From the NCBI GenBank assembly GCA_031384695.1, contig JANNAV010000336.1, forward strand, positions 1 through 15,693: a DNA stretch of 15,693 nucleotides, read 5' to 3'. Source of the DNA: JANNAV01 sp031384695. Lineage in GTDB: Bacteria > Pseudomonadota > Alphaproteobacteria > Rhodobacterales > Rhodobacteraceae. The notes below the pieces were generated by a model, which was not told the origin of the DNA, did not search any database, and saw nothing but the letters and a program-made list of their open reading frames with translations. The translations under genes and the position numbers were made by a program. This document shows, piece after piece, positions 14,107 to 15,693 of the stretch (its first letter is position 1; each line of letters starts with the position of its first letter).

Positions 14107-14942
14107 CGGCCCAGAACCGCATTGCGGGTAGCCGCGTCCACATCGGCGCGCGCGCCAAACCAACGCTCAAACCCCGGTACCGCCTGATGCAGCAGCATGC
14201 CCAACCCGTCCACCGTCACACAGCCCCGCGCCTCGGCCTCTTGCAGGAGCGGCGTCCGCAGCGGCACATACACCAGATCGGTCACCAGAGCCCCGGTTTC
14301 AAGCGCATCCAGCGGCACCCGGAACTCCGGCTTGCCCACCATGCCCAGCGATGTGGTATTCACCACGGTCGCCGCCCCTTCCAGCATATTGCCCGCCTGC
14401 ACCCAATCATGAACCACAACCTTGGCGCCGAAATCATGCCGCAACGCCTCGGCCCTTGGCCGGGTGCGGTTGGCGATCCTGATCTCGGGCACCCCTACCT
14501 CGATCAGCGCCGCCACCACCGCCCGCGCCGCACCCCCCGCGCCAAACACCGCCGCGGGCCCCGCCATCGGCTGCCACGACGGCGCGTTTTGCCGCAGATT
14601 CGCCATGAACCCCGAGCCATCGGTGTTATCCGCGTGAATCCGCCCGTCCTTGCGGAAAATCAACGTGTTCGCCGCCCCGATCAGCGCCGCCCTGTCGGTC
14701 ACGATATCGGCCAGTGCCAGCACGGTTTCCTTATGCGGAATAGTCACGTTCAGCCCGACAAACCCCAGCCTCGGCAGCAGTTCCAACGCCTGCCGCAGAT
14801 CGGCCTGCCCCACATCCATCGGAATATAATGCCCCCGGATGCCATAGCGCTTCAACCAATAGCCATGCAGCGCGGGGGAACGGCTGTGCGCAATCGGCTG
14901 GCCGATAACGCCTGCAAGCGGGATACGAGCAAGTTCGGTCAT
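14103..14942 (-). CDS. aroE: Shikimate dehydrogenase (NADP+)
   Basis: Encodes 279 residues. AroE reduces 3-dehydroshikimate to shikimate with NADPH in the aromatic amino acid pathway. The N-terminal substrate domain shows GVIGQPIAHSRSPALHGYW, catalytic Lys71 in NVTIPHKE and Asp108 in ADNTDG. The Rossmann domain has GAGGAAR (134-140), and NRTR (158-161) is the usual NADP+-selecting loop. VNTTSLGM (194-201) and the C-terminal GLGMLLHQAVPGFERWFG (246-263) are also standard. The ATG overlaps the maf stop by ATGA, and its own stop overlaps coaE by ATGA. Identity is secure. Confidence 0.96.
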   Translation of the reverse strand: MTELARIPLAGVIGQPIAHSRSPALHGYWLKRYGIRGHYIPMDVGQADLRQALELLPRLGFVGLNVTIPHKETVLALADIVTDRAALIGAANTLIFRKDGRIHADNTDGSGFMANLRQNAPSWQPMAGPAAVFGAGGAARAVVAALIEVGVPEIRIANRTRPRAEALRHDFGAKVVVHDWVQAGNMLEGAATVVNTTSLGMVGKPEFRVPLDALETGALVTDLVYVPLRTPLLQEAEARGCVTVDGLGMLLHQAVPGFERWFGARADVDAATRNAVLGR

Positions 14943-15538
14943 GCGGCGATGAACCCCCTTTGTCCCAGATAGCCAAGCAGCGGCAGCAATGGCAGGCCCA
15001 GAATGGTAAAGTAATCCCCTTCCACCGCAGAAAACAGCCGGATGCCCTCCGCCTCAAGCAGGTATCCGCCGACAGCTTCGCGCAGGCTGTCCCAGTTCCG
15101 GTGCAGATAATCGTCCAGATAGGCATCGGAAACTTGCCGCATGGTCAGGCGCGCCTCCCCTACAAACCGCCAGACAGGCGCGCCCGCATCATAAAGCACC
15201 AGCGCCGAGTGCAGGCTGTGCCTGTGCCCGCGCAGCGCCTGCAACTGCGCCCGCGCGGCCTCGTAACTGTCCGGTTTGCCCCAGACCTCGCCCTGAAACT
15301 CCAGCACCTGATCGCAGCCCAGCACCAGCGCCTCCGGGTGCCGCCCCGCCTGCAGCCGCGCCTTCATCTCGGCCAAAGCATCGGCAATATCGCGTGGCCG
15401 CGCTTGCTCGGCCCGCAGCGCCGCCCGGATCGCTACCTCATCTATCCGCGCCGGCCGGGCGGTAACCGCAACCCCCGCGCCTCGCAAAAGCTGCAACCGG
15501 ATCGCGGAACCAGAGGCCAGAATAAACGGTCGCTGCAT
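14939..15538 (-). CDS. maf: Maf family nucleotide pyrophosphatase (YceF-like)
   Basis: Encodes 199 residues. Maf proteins hydrolyse modified or canonical nucleoside triphosphates to monophosphates, a house-cleaning role. Visible motifs are FILASGSAIRLQLL at the start (the usual S-x-R is altered to SAIR), IDE at 32-34, LGCDQVLEFQGEVWGKP (73-89) with Asp76 as the catalytic acid, GGYLLEAEGIRLFSAVEGDYFTILGLPL (157-184). The D-Q pair after the catalytic region is like E. coli YceF, which acts on m7GTP, rather than YhdE with D-T, so YceF-type specificity is inferred. The ATG at 15538 gives the family N-terminus; a 40-codon upstream extension in frame does not look coding. It is the first gene of maf-aroE-coaE-dnaQ. 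Confidence 0.93.
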   Translation of the reverse strand: MQRPFILASGSAIRLQLLRGAGVAVTARPARIDEVAIRAALRAEQARPRDIADALAEMKARLQAGRHPEALVLGCDQVLEFQGEVWGKPDSYEAARAQLQALRGHRHSLHSALVLYDAGAPVWRFVGEARLTMRQVSDAYLDDYLHRNWDSLREAVGGYLLEAEGIRLFSAVEGDYFTILGLPLLPLLGYLGQRGFIAA

Positions 15539-15693
15539 GGGGTGAACCTGTGGATAGACTGATTTTGTTCTGGTATCGGGCTTTGGGGAGAACCGCCCTT
15601 CGCCGCGAAAAGCAGGCTTGCCTGTGGATTTGTCAAGCCTGTCACTGCTTTTGCCCACAACGGGACAACGCCTGCCCCGGGCTGTTGATGGCT
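15539..15693. promoter_or_regulatory. Region upstream of maf with DnaA-box-like sites
   Basis: No ORF here looks coding on either strand. It must hold the promoter of the maf operon. It is less GC-rich than its surroundings and has several matches to the DnaA box: TGTGGATAG at 15549-15557 (one mismatch to TGTGGATAA), TGTGGATTT at 15623-15631 (two), and TTGCCCACA at 15651-15659 on the other strand (two). The maf cluster is known to lie near the origin in Caulobacter and other alphaproteobacteria, so these may be outlying origin or DnaA-control sites. The region is cut by the window end. Confidence 0.4.
15608..15652 (-). terminator. Strong hairpin upstream of maf, possible terminator of the next gene
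   Basis: CAGGCTTG (15613-15620) pairs perfectly with CAAGCCTG (15634-15641) around a 13-nt loop. On the minus strand the stem is followed directly by CTTTT, as in a Rho-independent terminator for a leftward gene beyond the window. AAAAGCAG (15608-15615) and CTGCTTTT (15645-15652) form a second, partly overlapping inverted repeat, so the structure is nearly symmetric. A DnaA-box-like sequence sits in the loop, so an origin-related role is also possible. Confidence 0.45.

Noticed and set aside
15539..15658. 40-codon N-terminal extension of maf
   Set aside because: Maf proteins begin just before the LASGS motif; the extension covers the hairpin and DnaA-like boxes and has non-coding composition.
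1..15693. CRISPR arrays, tRNA/rRNA genes, transposases, phage or defence genes
   Set aside because: No regularly spaced repeats, tRNA-like cloverleaf or mobile-element proteins were recognised on either strand by reading; the window is dominated by core genes.

Overview
The window looks like core chromosome of an alphaproteobacterium, most likely Rhodobacteraceae (Rhodobacter/Paracoccus/Roseobacter group). It is GC-rich with strong third-position G/C. The gene order smr-mltA-timA / fxsA-secB / dnaQ-coaE-aroE-maf is one I associate with alphaproteobacterial chromosomes close to the replication origin. This placement rests on protein recognition and remembered gene order, not on a database search. 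I see no prophage, insertion sequence, CRISPR array, tRNA or rRNA.

Layout. (1) 1-3739, minus strand: dapE (lysine and peptidoglycan precursor synthesis), rnr (RNase R) and the 5' part of an MltB-type lytic transglycosylase that runs off the left edge. (2) 3740-5153, plus strand: a structured intergenic stretch, then a Rhodobacterales-type Hint-fold protein. Its conserved N-terminus appears in three reading frames, as if broken by a 1-bp insertion and a CATG tandem duplication. (3) 5157-5510, minus: a conserved 117-residue protein of unknown function. (4) 5715-6149, plus: an exported c-type cytochrome of the c'/c-556 family, followed by a hairpin terminator. (5) 6208-6870, minus: two tandem small lipoproteins of the I78 peptidase-inhibitor type, the second strongly diverged. 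(6) 6914-9224, plus: glutathione-dependent formaldehyde dehydrogenase (class III ADH), then a lipoprotein alpha/beta hydrolase (DUF900 type) with a TTG start. (7) 9228-11516, minus: timA-mltA-smr operon. (8) 11655-12701, plus: fxsA and secB. (9) 12702-12822: a compact, highly palindromic element between the convergent secB and dnaQ. (10) 12819-15538, minus: maf-aroE-coaE-dnaQ, joined by 4-, 4- and 8-bp overlaps. (11) 15539-15693: an AT-richer region with DnaA-box-like sequences and a strong hairpin.

Functional themes. Envelope maintenance recurs: DapE makes the diaminopimelate precursor, MltA and the MltB-like enzyme cut murein, the I78 proteins may guard against proteases, SecB feeds export, and TimA and FxsA are membrane-associated. 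Nucleic-acid upkeep comes from RNase R, the Smr protein, DnaQ and Maf. AroE and CoaE supply aromatic precursors and CoA. The most unusual points are the broken Hint gene, its missing catalytic residues, the palindromic element that supplies the dnaQ stop codon, and the origin-like sequence at the right edge. None of these proves a new system.
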